This document shows, piece after piece, positions 8,077 through 16,636 of a stretch of 64,000 bases of DNA (positions are counted from its first letter, which is position 1; every line of letters begins with the position of its first letter). Below the pieces are notes generated by a model. It searched no databases and was not told where the DNA came from. It worked only from the letters and a program-made list of their open reading frames with translations. A program made the position numbers and the translations under genes. The stretch comes from Rhizobium bangladeshense (GTDB taxonomy: Bacteria; Pseudomonadota; Alphaproteobacteria; Rhizobiales; Rhizobiaceae): positions 1 through 64,000 of the forward strand of contig NZ_LYPL01000015.1 of NCBI RefSeq assembly GCF_001662075.1, given 5' to 3'.

Positions 8077-9003
8077 ATGTCGGAAAGCGCCGTCGCCGAA
8101 ATCAGCCTGCAGCCCGGTCAGCCTCGGCGCCTTCTGAAGCCGGAGACGCAGACAGCCATGCTGTTCCTGCTGCCGAGTTTCCTCGGCTTCATGATCTTCA
8201 TGGCGCTGCCGATCCTGGCGTCGCTGGCACTGTCGTTCACCAACTGGCAGTTGCTGACGACGCCGTCCTTCGTCGGCTTCCAAAATTATATCAAGCTCTT
8301 TACCGTCGATCCCGCTTTCTACACCATCCTCGGCAATACGCTGTTTTTCGCGGTGGAATATCTGGCGCTGAATATCATCATTTCGCTGACGCTCGCGGTC
8401 TGGATATCGAGCCTCAAGCGCGGCAAGGCGATCTTCCGGGTGATCTTCTTCCTGCCGACCTTCACCCCGACGATCGCAGCCTCTGTGGTGTGGCTGCTGA
8501 TCTTCACGCCGGACGGCCTCGCCGACAACGTCATCCGCTGGCTCGGCCTCGGCCTGCCGAATTTCCTGCTGAGTTCGAGCTGGGCCATGCAAGCGGTCGT
8601 GCTCGTCACGCTCTGGGCCAATGTCGGCTACAATGTCGTGATGTTCAACGCCGCGCTCGACCTGGTGCCGAAACACTATCTCGAAGCGGCGATGATCGAC
8701 GGGGCGGGGCCCTGGCGGCGCTTCTGGCGCATCCGCCTGCCGCTCATCTCGCCGACGGTCTTCTTCGCCACCGTCATGACGGCCATCACCTCGCTGCAGG
8801 TTTTCGACGAAATCTTCGCCATGACGCGCGGCGGCCCGGGCTCGGCGACGGCGACACTCGGCTTCGCCATCTACCAGAAGGGCTTCACCAATTTCCAGAT
8901 GGGTTATGCCTCGGCGCTGGCCTGGGTAATGTTCGTCATGATCATGGGCCTCACCATCCTGCAGTTCCACATGCAGCGCAAATGGGTGCATTATGACGAC
9001 TGA
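8077..9003 (+). CDS. sugar ABC transporter permease, MalF/UgpA-type
   Basis: A 308-residue inner-membrane permease with six hydrophobic segments starting at 'AMLFLLPSFLGFMIFMALPI'. The EAA loop 'YLEAAMIDGAGPWRRFWRIRLP' is the ATPase docking site. The ATG at 8077 is preceded by GGAGGA at 6 bases; a TTG at 8056 is rejected. It overlaps the next permease by 11 bases. No ATP-binding gene follows, so the pair must borrow an ATPase encoded elsewhere, possibly the MsmK/UgpC-type protein at 17985-19091 (inference). Confidence 0.92.
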   Translation: MSESAVAEISLQPGQPRRLLKPETQTAMLFLLPSFLGFMIFMALPILASLALSFTNWQLLTTPSFVGFQNYIKLFTVDPAFYTILGNTLFFAVEYLALNIIISLTLAVWISSLKRGKAIFRVIFFLPTFTPTIAASVVWLLIFTPDGLADNVIRWLGLGLPNFLLSSSWAMQAVVLVTLWANVGYNVVMFNAALDLVPKHYLEAAMIDGAGPWRRFWRIRLPLISPTVFFATVMTAITSLQVFDEIFAMTRGGPGSATATLGFAIYQKGFTNFQMGYASALAWVMFVMIMGLTILQFHMQRKWVHYDD

Positions 9004-9877
9004 CGCGAGCTCACGGCACCCGCACTCCCAGTCTCGGAACCGGCACCGCATCCTGCGGCGGATCGGCACCTTCATCAGCTATGCCGGACTTTCGCTGATC
9101 GCGCTGCTCTTTCTCTTTCCGTTCTTCTGGATGGTGTCGAACGCAGTGCGCTCGAATAACGAAGTGCTGGCCGTGCCGGTGCGCATCCTGCCTGAGGAAT
9201 ATCAGTGGGGCAATTTCGTCGAGGCGCTGGTTTCGCTGCCCTTCGGCACGTTCCTGATGAATTCCTTCATCGTCGCCTGCGGTGTGACCGCGATCGTACT
9301 CGTGGTCTCCTGCCTCTCGGCCTATGCTTTTGCCCGCCTACGGTTTCCCGGACGGGAAGGGTTGCTGCTCACCTATCTCAGCACGCTGATGATCCCGCAG
9401 GTGATGCTGGTCATCCCGCTCTTCCTCGTCGTCAGCAAGCTCGGCTGGATCAACACCTATCATGGTATGATCCTGCCGGTCGCCTTCTCTTCTTTCGGCA
9501 CCTTCCTGCTGCGGCAGTTCATCCTCGGCATTCCTAAGGATCTCGACGAGGCGGCGATGATGGACGGGGCGTCTCGCCTGCGCATCCTGGTCACCGTCAT
9601 TGTGCCGCTCGCCATGCCGGCGATCGGGCTCCTGTCGCTGTTCACCTTCATCGCGCAGTGGAAGAGCTTCCTCTGGCCGCTGATCGCCACCAGCGGCCTC
9701 GACAAAGCCACGCTGCCGCTCGGGCTCACCTTGTTCCAGACGCAGCAGGGCACCTCGTGGAACTACATCATGGCCGGCGCGACAATATCCATGGTGCCGG
9801 GCGTCATTCTCGCGATCGTGCTGCAGCGGGTGATCTACAAGGGCATCACCGTCGGCTCCGGCTTCGGCGGGCGGTAA
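8993..9877 (+). CDS. sugar ABC transporter permease, MalG/UgpE-type
   Basis: A 294-residue carbohydrate permease, the second membrane subunit of the fucoside importer. Six hydrophobic segments are visible (first 'YAGLSLIALLFLFPFFWMV'). The EAA loop is 'DLDEAAMMDGASRLRILVTVIVP'-like around residues 180-205. The periplasmic loop after the first helix has the short size normal for this family, about 45 residues. Its start overlaps the end of the previous gene, so the two are translationally coupled. Last gene of the operon, with a hairpin at 9959-9981. Confidence 0.92.
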   Translation: MTTDASSRHPHSQSRNRHRILRRIGTFISYAGLSLIALLFLFPFFWMVSNAVRSNNEVLAVPVRILPEEYQWGNFVEALVSLPFGTFLMNSFIVACGVTAIVLVVSCLSAYAFARLRFPGREGLLLTYLSTLMIPQVMLVIPLFLVVSKLGWINTYHGMILPVAFSSFGTFLLRQFILGIPKDLDEAAMMDGASRLRILVTVIVPLAMPAIGLLSLFTFIAQWKSFLWPLIATSGLDKATLPLGLTLFQTQQGTSWNYIMAGATISMVPGVILAIVLQRVIYKGITVGSGFGGR

Positions 9878-9958
9878 TATCTCGAAAACAAAGACGTGAT
9901 GCCGTCGCAAGAATGCTTCCATCTAACCGGGTAGGGCTCTAACGCAGCGAAGAGAACG

Positions 9959-9981
9959 CCGCCGCCTCGAAAGGGCGGCGG
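9959..9981. terminator. bidirectional hairpin between fucoside operon and DUF3422 gene
   Basis: CCGCCGCC (9959-9966) and GGCGGCGG (9974-9981) give an 8-bp GC stem and 7-nt loop. It lies between convergent genes ending at 9877 and 9987, the usual place for a shared terminator. No strong U-run. Confidence 0.5.
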
Positions 9982-9986
9982 TCGCG

Positions 9987-11249
9987 TCAGTGGCTTCCGG
10001 CTGCCGGAGCGTGCGGCGTGCCCGTGATGCTTTTGCGGACATGGCGAACCGCGGTCCAGACGGCGAAGAGCACGAGCGGGATGGCGCCAAGAACGGCGAG
10101 TTTCGTCACATGTGGATCGACACCCAAGGCGGAGATGCTCTCGAGGCAGATCTTCGCGAGCCCGATGGTGTAGTAGGTGATGGCGATGACGGAGAAGCCT
10201 TCGACCGCCTGCTGAATATGCACCTGGATGCGCGCCCGCTCTTCCATCGAGGTCAGCAGCGAGGCATTTTGATCTTCGAGCTGAACCTGCACGGTGGTTC
10301 TGAGCAGGTCTCCGGCCAGGCTGACGCGTTCGGCCAGTTCGTCGAGGCGCCGCTCTGCCGCATAGACCGAGCGGACAGCCGGTTGGAAGCGGCGGTCGAT
10401 GAACGTGCCCAGCCTTTGTCTTTGCTCGACGCGTTCCTCGCGAAGCTCCGACAGCCTGCTCGCCACGATCTCGGCATAGGCTTTCGTCGCGCCGAAGCGG
10501 TGGCGGGCGAGTGCCGAGAAGTTCAGCACATCCGAGGAGAGTCTCGTCACTTCGGATAACAACGCTTTGTCGACTTTGACGGCACTCTGCATATGGCTGA
10601 TCAGGAGGTCGAGGCGTTGGTCGAAGGTGGAAAGCTTCGAGACGGTCTCGCGCGCCATCGGCAACGCCAGTAGCGCCATCATCCGATACGTCTCGATCTC
10701 CAGGAACCGCCGAACCATGCGGCCGGTACGATAGGCATTGAGGTTGCGGTTGAAGAACAGAAACTCGACGAAGCCGCTGTCGGTCAGTCGAAAGTTCGAA
10801 TGCACCTCGGCGTCGCCGCCGCCGACCCGCGAAGCGACATAGTCGAGCTTGGGTTTCTCTAGGGTGCGCTCGTCCTTTTCGTCACGCACCAGCACGCGAA
10901 CGGCCGCTATCACCTTTCCGCCAATCTGGCTGCAGCAGGCTCGAAAGGCTTCCGGCGGGTTGCTGCCGGGTTCGGCCGACGCCGGCACGACGAAGGTGAG
11001 GGTCAAAAACTCGGTATGGGCTTCCCATTTCAGCCGGCCGTCGCCGACGCGGCCGATGCCGTGGTTGCCCTCGCCGGTCGTGGTGACATCTTCCAATCCC
11101 GGCAGGGAGCCGGGCAGCGAAGGAGGGCCGTTCTCGCCGACGATGGCGACGTGCCAGACATCGGTATCGCCATCGAAGTAGAGCGAGGGGCGCGCATGGA
11201 GCTCGTTGTGAAGTTCCCTTCGCAGCGGATGCTCGGAGCCGAGTGGCAT
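9987..11249 (-). CDS. DUF3422 family membrane-anchored protein
   Basis: A 420-residue protein of the DUF3422 family, common in alphaproteobacteria and without a known function. The N-terminal 'HPLRRELHNELHARP' motif is characteristic. A soluble region and helical, coiled-coil-prone segments ('ASRLSELREERVEQRQRL') follow. Two hydrophobic segments near the C-terminus (about 335-355 and 368-388) would anchor it in the inner membrane, with the bulk in the cytoplasm. The ATG at 11249 is chosen for its GAGGTG site; the frame stays open to 11339 without a good ribosome site. It appears monocistronic and unrelated to the flanking sugar operons. Confidence 0.85.
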   Translation of the reverse strand: MPLGSEHPLRRELHNELHARPSLYFDGDTDVWHVAIVGENGPPSLPGSLPGLEDVTTTGEGNHGIGRVGDGRLKWEAHTEFLTLTFVVPASAEPGSNPPEAFRACCSQIGGKVIAAVRVLVRDEKDERTLEKPKLDYVASRVGGGDAEVHSNFRLTDSGFVEFLFFNRNLNAYRTGRMVRRFLEIETYRMMALLALPMARETVSKLSTFDQRLDLLISHMQSAVKVDKALLSEVTRLSSDVLNFSALARHRFGATKAYAEIVASRLSELREERVEQRQRLGTFIDRRFQPAVRSVYAAERRLDELAERVSLAGDLLRTTVQVQLEDQNASLLTSMEERARIQVHIQQAVEGFSVIAITYYTIGLAKICLESISALGVDPHVTKLAVLGAIPLVLFAVWTAVRHVRKSITGTPHAPAAGSH

Positions 11250-11453
11250 GGAGATGCACCTCAATGGGCTGGACTGCCGCCGGTTTTCGCCGGCTTCAGT
11301 AAGTTGAGCCTGACGCCGGCGCGCCGCGCAGGCCGACAACGCCTATAGCCGCTCGTGAAGCGCGTGTCACGATGCCAAAGACCCGTCCTTTCCACCCGCG
11401 CGCATCTGCCGCGGCGCTTCGCCCGATTGGCAGAGCGAGGCGGGGCGCATCAG

Positions 11454-11494
11454 AAAAACGATCAGCCACGGCCTGTTGCGAGGCCGTGGCTGAT
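11454..11494 (-). terminator. intrinsic terminator of the pectin-locus binding-protein gene
   Basis: A perfect 14-bp stem (11461-11474 with 11481-11494, core CAGCCACGGCCT) has a 6-nt loop. On the minus strand it is followed by CGTTTTT, a proper U-run. It starts 35 bases past the stop of the binding-protein gene at 11529. Confidence 0.85.
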
Positions 11495-11528
11495 GCAGCG
11501 CGCAATCTATGGGAGACAGGCGCGGCCG

Positions 11529-12809
11529 TTACTTGTTGGCGGCGAGTGCCACGTTGACCTTGTCAACGTCAGCGCTCATCGCCTTGAAGGTGTCTTCGAG
11601 GGAAAGCTCTCCGACGATCAACTGGCTCATCCGCTGGACGATCAATTGGTAGATGGCCCCAGATCCCTTGAGCCGTTCCAGGTCGCGGGCGGCCTGCGGC
11701 GCGCTGTTGCGGGCGGCGAGGAAGACGGCCATGGCGTCCTTGGCATTCTGGCTGTCGAGCTTGTACTGCGGATCCTTGATGTCGGCGCCGGTCAGGATGA
11801 CGTAGTTTTCGGCGATTTCACGCTGGATCTTTTCGGAACCGAGGAACTCGATGAAGGCGGCCACGGCCTCAGGATGCTTGGTGCGCTTGAAGCCGACGAT
11901 CGCGGTACCGCCAGGCATCGCATAGCAGCCGGCATCGCCGCAGGGTGCGCTGATCGCCGTCCAGTCGAAGGCGTCGCCGATCTTCTTCTGGAACGGATTG
12001 ACCATCCAGTTGCCGGCAAGATAGGTCACGACATTGCCATTGACGAACTCGTCACCCATGTTCTTGTACTGGGTTCCGCCGGCCGCCCCCCACATTTCCT
12101 TCGGGAAAGAGCCGTCCTTCGTCCAGTTGTAGAGATCGGTGATGTAGCGCTTGGCGGCATCGTCGGGGAAGGAGAACTTGCCGTCCTTGACGTAGTTCGA
12201 GCCGTAGGAGAAGGCAGCACCCGAGAAGCGATGGCCCGAGCGGTCCATCGTGAAGGGGATCTGGGCACCGGTCGCCTTGGCGACGCGCGCCGAGGCTTCG
12301 ACGATGTCCTTCAGCGTGGCGGTCGGCTTCGGAAGCGGTTCTTTCGCCTGCTCGAACAGCGTCTTGTTGACGAAGGGCAGGTTGAAGGTCTGCGAGGCGA
12401 CGTAGCCGTTGATCGAACTCGGATCGTTGACGCCGGGGAAACGAAGCGTGTTGAGGCTGTCGCCGTGCAGCTTGGCGAAACCGTCGGGATCCTTCATCAG
12501 CGGCCGCATGTCGAGGTAATAGGGGGCCAGCTGCCAGTCGGTGATCTTGGCGATGTCGGGACCTTCGCCGATGGCAAGCTGCACCGGCAGCTGCTTGGCA
12601 ACGGCATCATAGCCCGACGAGACGAAATTCACCTTGATGTCGGGATGCGCCGTCTCGAATTCCTTGCTCAGCGCTTCCATCCGCTCGACATAGGCCTGGT
12701 CGTCGTCGGTGAAGAGAAAGGTGATCGTCTGGGTTTCCGCCATGGCCGCGCTTGCGAAAGACACGGTGGCCAGCGCCAGTGCAAAAGCCCCTGAAAGATA
12801 CGTTTTCAT
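11529..12809 (-). CDS. sugar ABC transporter substrate-binding protein (pectin locus)
   Basis: A 426-residue family 1 extracellular solute-binding protein. The signal peptide (MKTYLSGAFALALATV..., ending AMA-ET) leads into 'TITFLFTDDDQAYVERME'. Two ATGs lie six bases apart; the ribosome site GGGAGG abuts the first (12815) with no spacing, so the second (12809) is chosen. It is transcribed alone, divergently from the enzyme and transporter operon that starts at 13001, and ends at its own terminator. The permeases and ATPase that match it are at 17985-21140. The ligand is probably an unsaturated pectin oligosaccharide, inferred from the linked GH105 and GH28-like genes. Confidence 0.9.
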   Translation of the reverse strand: MKTYLSGAFALALATVSFASAAMAETQTITFLFTDDDQAYVERMEALSKEFETAHPDIKVNFVSSGYDAVAKQLPVQLAIGEGPDIAKITDWQLAPYYLDMRPLMKDPDGFAKLHGDSLNTLRFPGVNDPSSINGYVASQTFNLPFVNKTLFEQAKEPLPKPTATLKDIVEASARVAKATGAQIPFTMDRSGHRFSGAAFSYGSNYVKDGKFSFPDDAAKRYITDLYNWTKDGSFPKEMWGAAGGTQYKNMGDEFVNGNVVTYLAGNWMVNPFQKKIGDAFDWTAISAPCGDAGCYAMPGGTAIVGFKRTKHPEAVAAFIEFLGSEKIQREIAENYVILTGADIKDPQYKLDSQNAKDAMAVFLAARNSAPQAARDLERLKGSGAIYQLIVQRMSQLIVGELSLEDTFKAMSADVDKVNVALAANK

Positions 12810-12821
12810 TTTCATCCTCCC

Positions 12822-12837
12822 ATGAAAACATTTTCAT
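12822..12837. promoter_or_regulatory. 16-bp palindromic operator, copy 1
   Basis: ATGAAAACATTTTCAT, palindromic except at the centre, lies just upstream of the binding-protein ribosome site. It matches the perfect palindrome at 12963-12978. The centre is CA or TA rather than CG. The regulator is not certain; the ROK, AraC and LacI genes at 21308-24731 are candidates. Confidence 0.72.
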
Positions 12838-12877
12838 CAATCGCGGCATCGGCCATCGATTAAGTGAATTTCATATA

Positions 12878-12907
12878 CTTGACATTCGTTCCGTCAAGCT
12901 ATTTTCT
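12878..12907. promoter_or_regulatory. back-to-back promoter elements of the divergent pectin locus
   Basis: CTTGAC (12878-12883) and GTCAAG (12893-12898) form an inverted repeat with a 9-base gap. Rightward, TTGACA at 12879-12884 precedes an AT-rich TATTTT. Leftward, TTGACG precedes TATGAA with a 16-base spacer. The two -35 boxes face each other, so the promoters overlap. The pair could alternatively be an operator. Confidence 0.42.
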
Positions 12908-12962
12908 ACGCGACTGGCGATGTTTTTGAGAAATTTTCGAAAATACGCACTCAAATTACCTA

Positions 12963-12978
12963 ATGAAAATATTTTCAT
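12963..12978. promoter_or_regulatory. 16-bp palindromic operator, copy 2
   Basis: ATGAAAATATTTTCAT is a perfect palindrome placed 7 bases before the GGAGGAGG ribosome site of the rightward operon. Centre-to-centre distance to copy 1 is 141 bp. Repressor binding here would block the rightward transcript near its 5' end. Confidence 0.75.
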
Positions 12979-13000
12979 ATGATTGCGGAGGAGGCGATCT

Positions 13001-15523
13001 GTGAAAGCGGAAAGCATCAAGCAGCCGGACGACATGGCGCCAGCCTATAGCGTGGCCGAGGGGCAGACGATCACGGCATGGGCCGTTTCCACCCTCGTCG
13101 AAAACTATTTTCCCGGCGAGCCGGCCCCTGCCGAAGATCGCGTGAACTACCGCTTCATCAACGGTTTCGTCGATGTCGGCGACCTGCCTTGCCGCAAGGC
13201 TTTCTGGTCCACCATGGTCGGCCGCGATCTCGCCCCCGACACCTCCTGGCCGGCCGAAAGCCTCTATCTTCCCGGCTCGAACCGCCGCGTCGAATTCACC
13301 AGCTTCTGGCATGTGCCGACACATGTCAGGCGCTGGCTGAAGGGCACGTTCAGGACAGATGCCCCACGCATGCTTAATCTCGCGCTCAAGACCTGCGGCG
13401 GCGTTCGCATATGGGTCAACGGGCAGGAGGCAGTGCGTTTCGAGCCGTTCAAGCGCAACACCGAGAGCGCAACCGAGATTGTGCTGCCGCTCGACGCCGG
13501 CGACAACGAGATTCTCGTCCACACCGAAGATCTCGCGGAACGCGATACGACCTGGTTCTTCGAGCTCGAAATGCTGGGCAAGGAGCCGCTCTCGGTTCTG
13601 CTGCCGGTCGCGCTCGATCAGGACGAGGTGCGTGAGCTGGAAGCCCTTGTGCGAGGCGTGCGCCCGGCGCGCGACGTCTTTGTCAACCAGCCGCTGGAAA
13701 TCGTCTTCGATGCCGCGCCCGAGCGCGACCTGCCGGTGGAGATCAAGGTCGTCGGCCACGGCCATGAGCGGCCGGTTCTCGCCCATGCGAAACTGACCCT
13801 TCACGCCCATCAGGGCCGTCTGGTCGCCGAGGATGTCTGCGGCATTGCGGACGGTTATCATGGCATCCACATGACGATCGGCTCCGGTCCTGGCTCCGTC
13901 ACTCGCGTCATCGATGCCGCCTTCATGAGCAGCATCTCGCCATTGCCGGTAGAGGCGTCGCTTTCCGCGCGCAAGCGCCAGGCGCTGGAATACAGCGCCC
14001 GCTTCGGCGCCAGTCGCGCCGGGCGCCTCATCGCGATGATGGAAACCGGCCTCATCGACCAGGAAAGCTTCGATGGCATCATCGACGCGACCCTCGCCTC
14101 CATCGATGCGCGCGAGGATTGCTCCGATTTCATCATGGTGCCGCTGCTCTGGCTGCTCGGCGCCTATGGCGACCGGATGCCGGACGCGACGGTCGAACGC
14201 ATCCGCCGTTCCGTCCTTTCCTACCGCTACTGGGTCGACGAGCCGGGCAATGACGCCATGTGGTTCTGGAGCGAGAACCATGTGCTCTGCTTCCATACCA
14301 GCCAGCTGTTGGCCGGGCTTCTCTTGCCCGACGAGGTCTTCTCGGCCTCGGGCCGCACCGGACGGCAGCAGGCGGAACTCGCCGTCGAACGTCTTGGGCG
14401 TTGGTTCGACAGCGTCGAGGCCCATGGTCTCGCGGAATGGAACTCAGCCGCCTATTATCCGATCGATTTCATCGGTCTGCTGGCGCTGGAGCGCTGGGCC
14501 GAGAGCGCGATCGCCGATCGCGCCCGCGGTCAGATCGACCTCATCTTCCGCATGATCGCGCTTCATACGCTCGCAGGCGTTCCCGCGGGCTCCCAGGGCC
14601 GCGCTTACGACAAGGAGCTGCGCGCCGGCCCGCTGACCGAGCTTGCGCCCTTCGCCCAGGTCGCCTTCGGCACCGGCTGGCTCAACAACGGTGTCGCGGC
14701 ACTCACGATGTTCTGCGCCGGCAATTATGAGCCGCCGGCCGATCTGGCCGAGCTTGCTTCGCTGGCGCGGGGAAGAAACGTCGAGGCGCGTTACAGCCAG
14801 GGGCTGGAGAGCGGAAAGCTCGTGCTGTTCAAGAACGAGGCGGCGCAGCTTTCGACGGTCGTCGATCACAAGACCGGCCGGAAGGGACACCAGCAGCATG
14901 TTCTGGATATCAGGCTCGCCGGCCATCCGATGGCAAGGCTCTGGGTCAACCATCCGGGCGAAGACGATCCCTGGGGCAATCAAAGACCGTCCTATTGGGC
15001 CGGCAACGGCATCCTGCCGCGTGTCGCCCAGCATCGCGATGTCGCCCTGCTGGTCCAGGACACGGGTGACGCACGCCACGCCTGGACGCATGCCTATATC
15101 GGCCGCGACGGCCTCGACGATCTGATCGTCGAAGACAAGTGGTTGATCGCCCGGTCGGGCGGGGGATTTGCCGCCCTCTGGGCGTCGAACGGCCTGGAGC
15201 GGGTTACCGACGGCCCGACGGCTGGCCGCGAGGCGCGCTCCTACGGACCGCTCTGCGGTTGGGCGGCCATCGTGGCATGCGGCAATGGCGACGCCTTCAA
15301 AGCCTTCCTCGAGCGGCTTTGCCAGACAAAGGTTTCCTTCGATCCCGCGCTTCGGCATCTCTCCCTGACACCGCCGGGCGGCCCGGCGCTCTCCCTCTCT
15401 TATGCGGACGGTCTTTCGATAGCCGGCAAGCCCCGGCCGTTCACGCATGATCAGCCGCACCCGATCCTCACCCACGACAGCGCAACCTTCGACGCCGCCG
15501 CCGACGGGCCGTTTTACTCCTAG
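13001..15523 (+). CDS. uncharacterised 840-residue protein, candidate glycoside hydrolase
   Basis: First gene of the rightward pectin operon. GTG start at 13001, chosen for GGAGGAGG 8 bases upstream. No signal peptide or membrane helix, so cytoplasmic. I do not recognise the family. Residues about 1-200 look like beta-sandwich material with a jelly-roll-like sugar-binding phrase ('CGGVRIWVNGQEAVRF', 'TWFFELEML'). A beta-rich linker runs to about residue 310. The remainder is mostly helical with repeated aromatic patches ('MWFWSENHVLCFHTSQLL', 'LAEWNSAAYYPIDFIGLLAL'), suggesting an (alpha/alpha) barrel as in many enzymes that act on uronic-acid sugars. Acidic residues in WSENH and EWNS are candidates for catalysis. 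Context (GH105, GH28-like, importer) points to cleavage of imported pectin fragments. Confidence 0.75.
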   Translation: MKAESIKQPDDMAPAYSVAEGQTITAWAVSTLVENYFPGEPAPAEDRVNYRFINGFVDVGDLPCRKAFWSTMVGRDLAPDTSWPAESLYLPGSNRRVEFTSFWHVPTHVRRWLKGTFRTDAPRMLNLALKTCGGVRIWVNGQEAVRFEPFKRNTESATEIVLPLDAGDNEILVHTEDLAERDTTWFFELEMLGKEPLSVLLPVALDQDEVRELEALVRGVRPARDVFVNQPLEIVFDAAPERDLPVEIKVVGHGHERPVLAHAKLTLHAHQGRLVAEDVCGIADGYHGIHMTIGSGPGSVTRVIDAAFMSSISPLPVEASLSARKRQALEYSARFGASRAGRLIAMMETGLIDQESFDGIIDATLASIDAREDCSDFIMVPLLWLLGAYGDRMPDATVERIRRSVLSYRYWVDEPGNDAMWFWSENHVLCFHTSQLLAGLLLPDEVFSASGRTGRQQAELAVERLGRWFDSVEAHGLAEWNSAAYYPIDFIGLLALERWAESAIADRARGQIDLIFRMIALHTLAGVPAGSQGRAYDKELRAGPLTELAPFAQVAFGTGWLNNGVAALTMFCAGNYEPPADLAELASLARGRNVEARYSQGLESGKLVLFKNEAAQLSTVVDHKTGRKGHQQHVLDIRLAGHPMARLWVNHPGEDDPWGNQRPSYWAGNGILPRVAQHRDVALLVQDTGDARHAWTHAYIGRDGLDDLIVEDKWLIARSGGGFAALWASNGLERVTDGPTAGREARSYGPLCGWAAIVACGNGDAFKAFLERLCQTKVSFDPALRHLSLTPPGGPALSLSYADGLSIAGKPRPFTHDQPHPILTHDSATFDAAADGPFYS

Positions 15524-15541
15524 AAAACATAGGACTTCAGC

Positions 15542-16636
15542 ATGAACATAGCATCTGTCGACAACGCCGCTCTCCTGACGACGATCGATCGTGTGGCGAC
15601 GGCTTTCAGCCGGCTCAGGGGCATCAAGGAAGGTCTCGTGACTGACAGCGCCGCTTCGGGCATCCAGTTCGACGAATGGGACTGGGAAGTCGGCGTCGGC
15701 CTTTACGGTTTCCTCCGTCGCGCGATTTCCGCCAACGACCAGAAGGCGTTGCAGGAGCTCGTCGCCTGGTACAGCGCCCAGATCGAACGCGGCCTGCCGC
15801 CGCGCCAGATCAACAGCACGGCGCCGATGCTGCCGCTCGCCATCCTTGTCGAGCATGTCGACCGCCCGGATTTCCGCGCCCTCGTCGAGGATTGGGCCGA
15901 ATGGCTGGTCAAAGAGCTGCCAAAGACGGAGGAAGGTGGCTTCCAGCACGTCGTCAAGGAACGACTCAACGACGGCGAATTGTGGGACGACACGCTGTTC
16001 ATGGCCTGCCTGTTCCTTGCCCGGGCCGGCGTGCTCTGCCAGCGCAACGACTGGATCGACGAGGCCGTCTATCAGTTCGTGATCCACACACGCTATCTCT
16101 CCGATCCGGTGAGCGGGCTTTGGTATCACGGCTGGACCTTCAACGGCCGGCACAATTTCGCCAATGCCTTCTGGGCCCGCGGCAATGCCTGGATCACCGT
16201 CGCAATTCCCGAGCTCTTCGATCTCGTGCCGACGCTCGGCGAGAAGGACCGGCGGTTCCTATCGAACGTCCTCGTCAGCCAGGTGCGTTCCCTGAAAGCA
16301 TATCAGCGGCCGGACGGCATGTTCACGACGCTGCTCGACGATCCTTCTTCGCCGCTGGAAACCTCGGCCACGGCCGGCATCGCCTATGGCATTCTGCGCG
16401 CCATCGACGCCGGCATTCTCGACGAGAGCGACCGGGTTCATGCGGAGCGCGGGCTGAAAGCCGTGCTGGCGCAGATCGACGAGGAAGGCGTCGTCCACGG
16501 CGTTTCGGACGGCACGCCGATGGGCCATGACCTCGATTTCTACCGTCGCATCCCGAACCTGCCGACGCCCTACGGCCAGGCGCTGACCATGCTGCTGCTG
16601 ACCGAAGTTCTTATCGAAAGCGGCCGACGCCAATGA
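15542..16636 (+). CDS. GH105 unsaturated rhamnogalacturonyl hydrolase
   Basis: A 364-residue (alpha/alpha)6-barrel enzyme of family GH105. It hydrates the delta-4,5-unsaturated galacturonic acid left at the non-reducing end by pectate or rhamnogalacturonan lyases, releasing it from rhamnose. Family marks are 'LWDDTLFMACLFLAR' with Asp149/Asp150, of which one is the expected catalytic acid, then 'GLWYHGWTFNG' and 'FWARGNAWITVAIPE'. No signal peptide, so it works on imported disaccharides or oligosaccharides. It follows the 840-residue gene by 18 bases and overlaps the GH28-like gene by 4 bases (ATGA). It is the main evidence that this locus handles lyase-generated rhamnogalacturonan fragments. 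Confidence 0.92.
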   Translation: MNIASVDNAALLTTIDRVATAFSRLRGIKEGLVTDSAASGIQFDEWDWEVGVGLYGFLRRAISANDQKALQELVAWYSAQIERGLPPRQINSTAPMLPLAILVEHVDRPDFRALVEDWAEWLVKELPKTEEGGFQHVVKERLNDGELWDDTLFMACLFLARAGVLCQRNDWIDEAVYQFVIHTRYLSDPVSGLWYHGWTFNGRHNFANAFWARGNAWITVAIPELFDLVPTLGEKDRRFLSNVLVSQVRSLKAYQRPDGMFTTLLDDPSSPLETSATAGIAYGILRAIDAGILDESDRVHAERGLKAVLAQIDEEGVVHGVSDGTPMGHDLDFYRRIPNLPTPYGQALTMLLLTEVLIESGRRQ

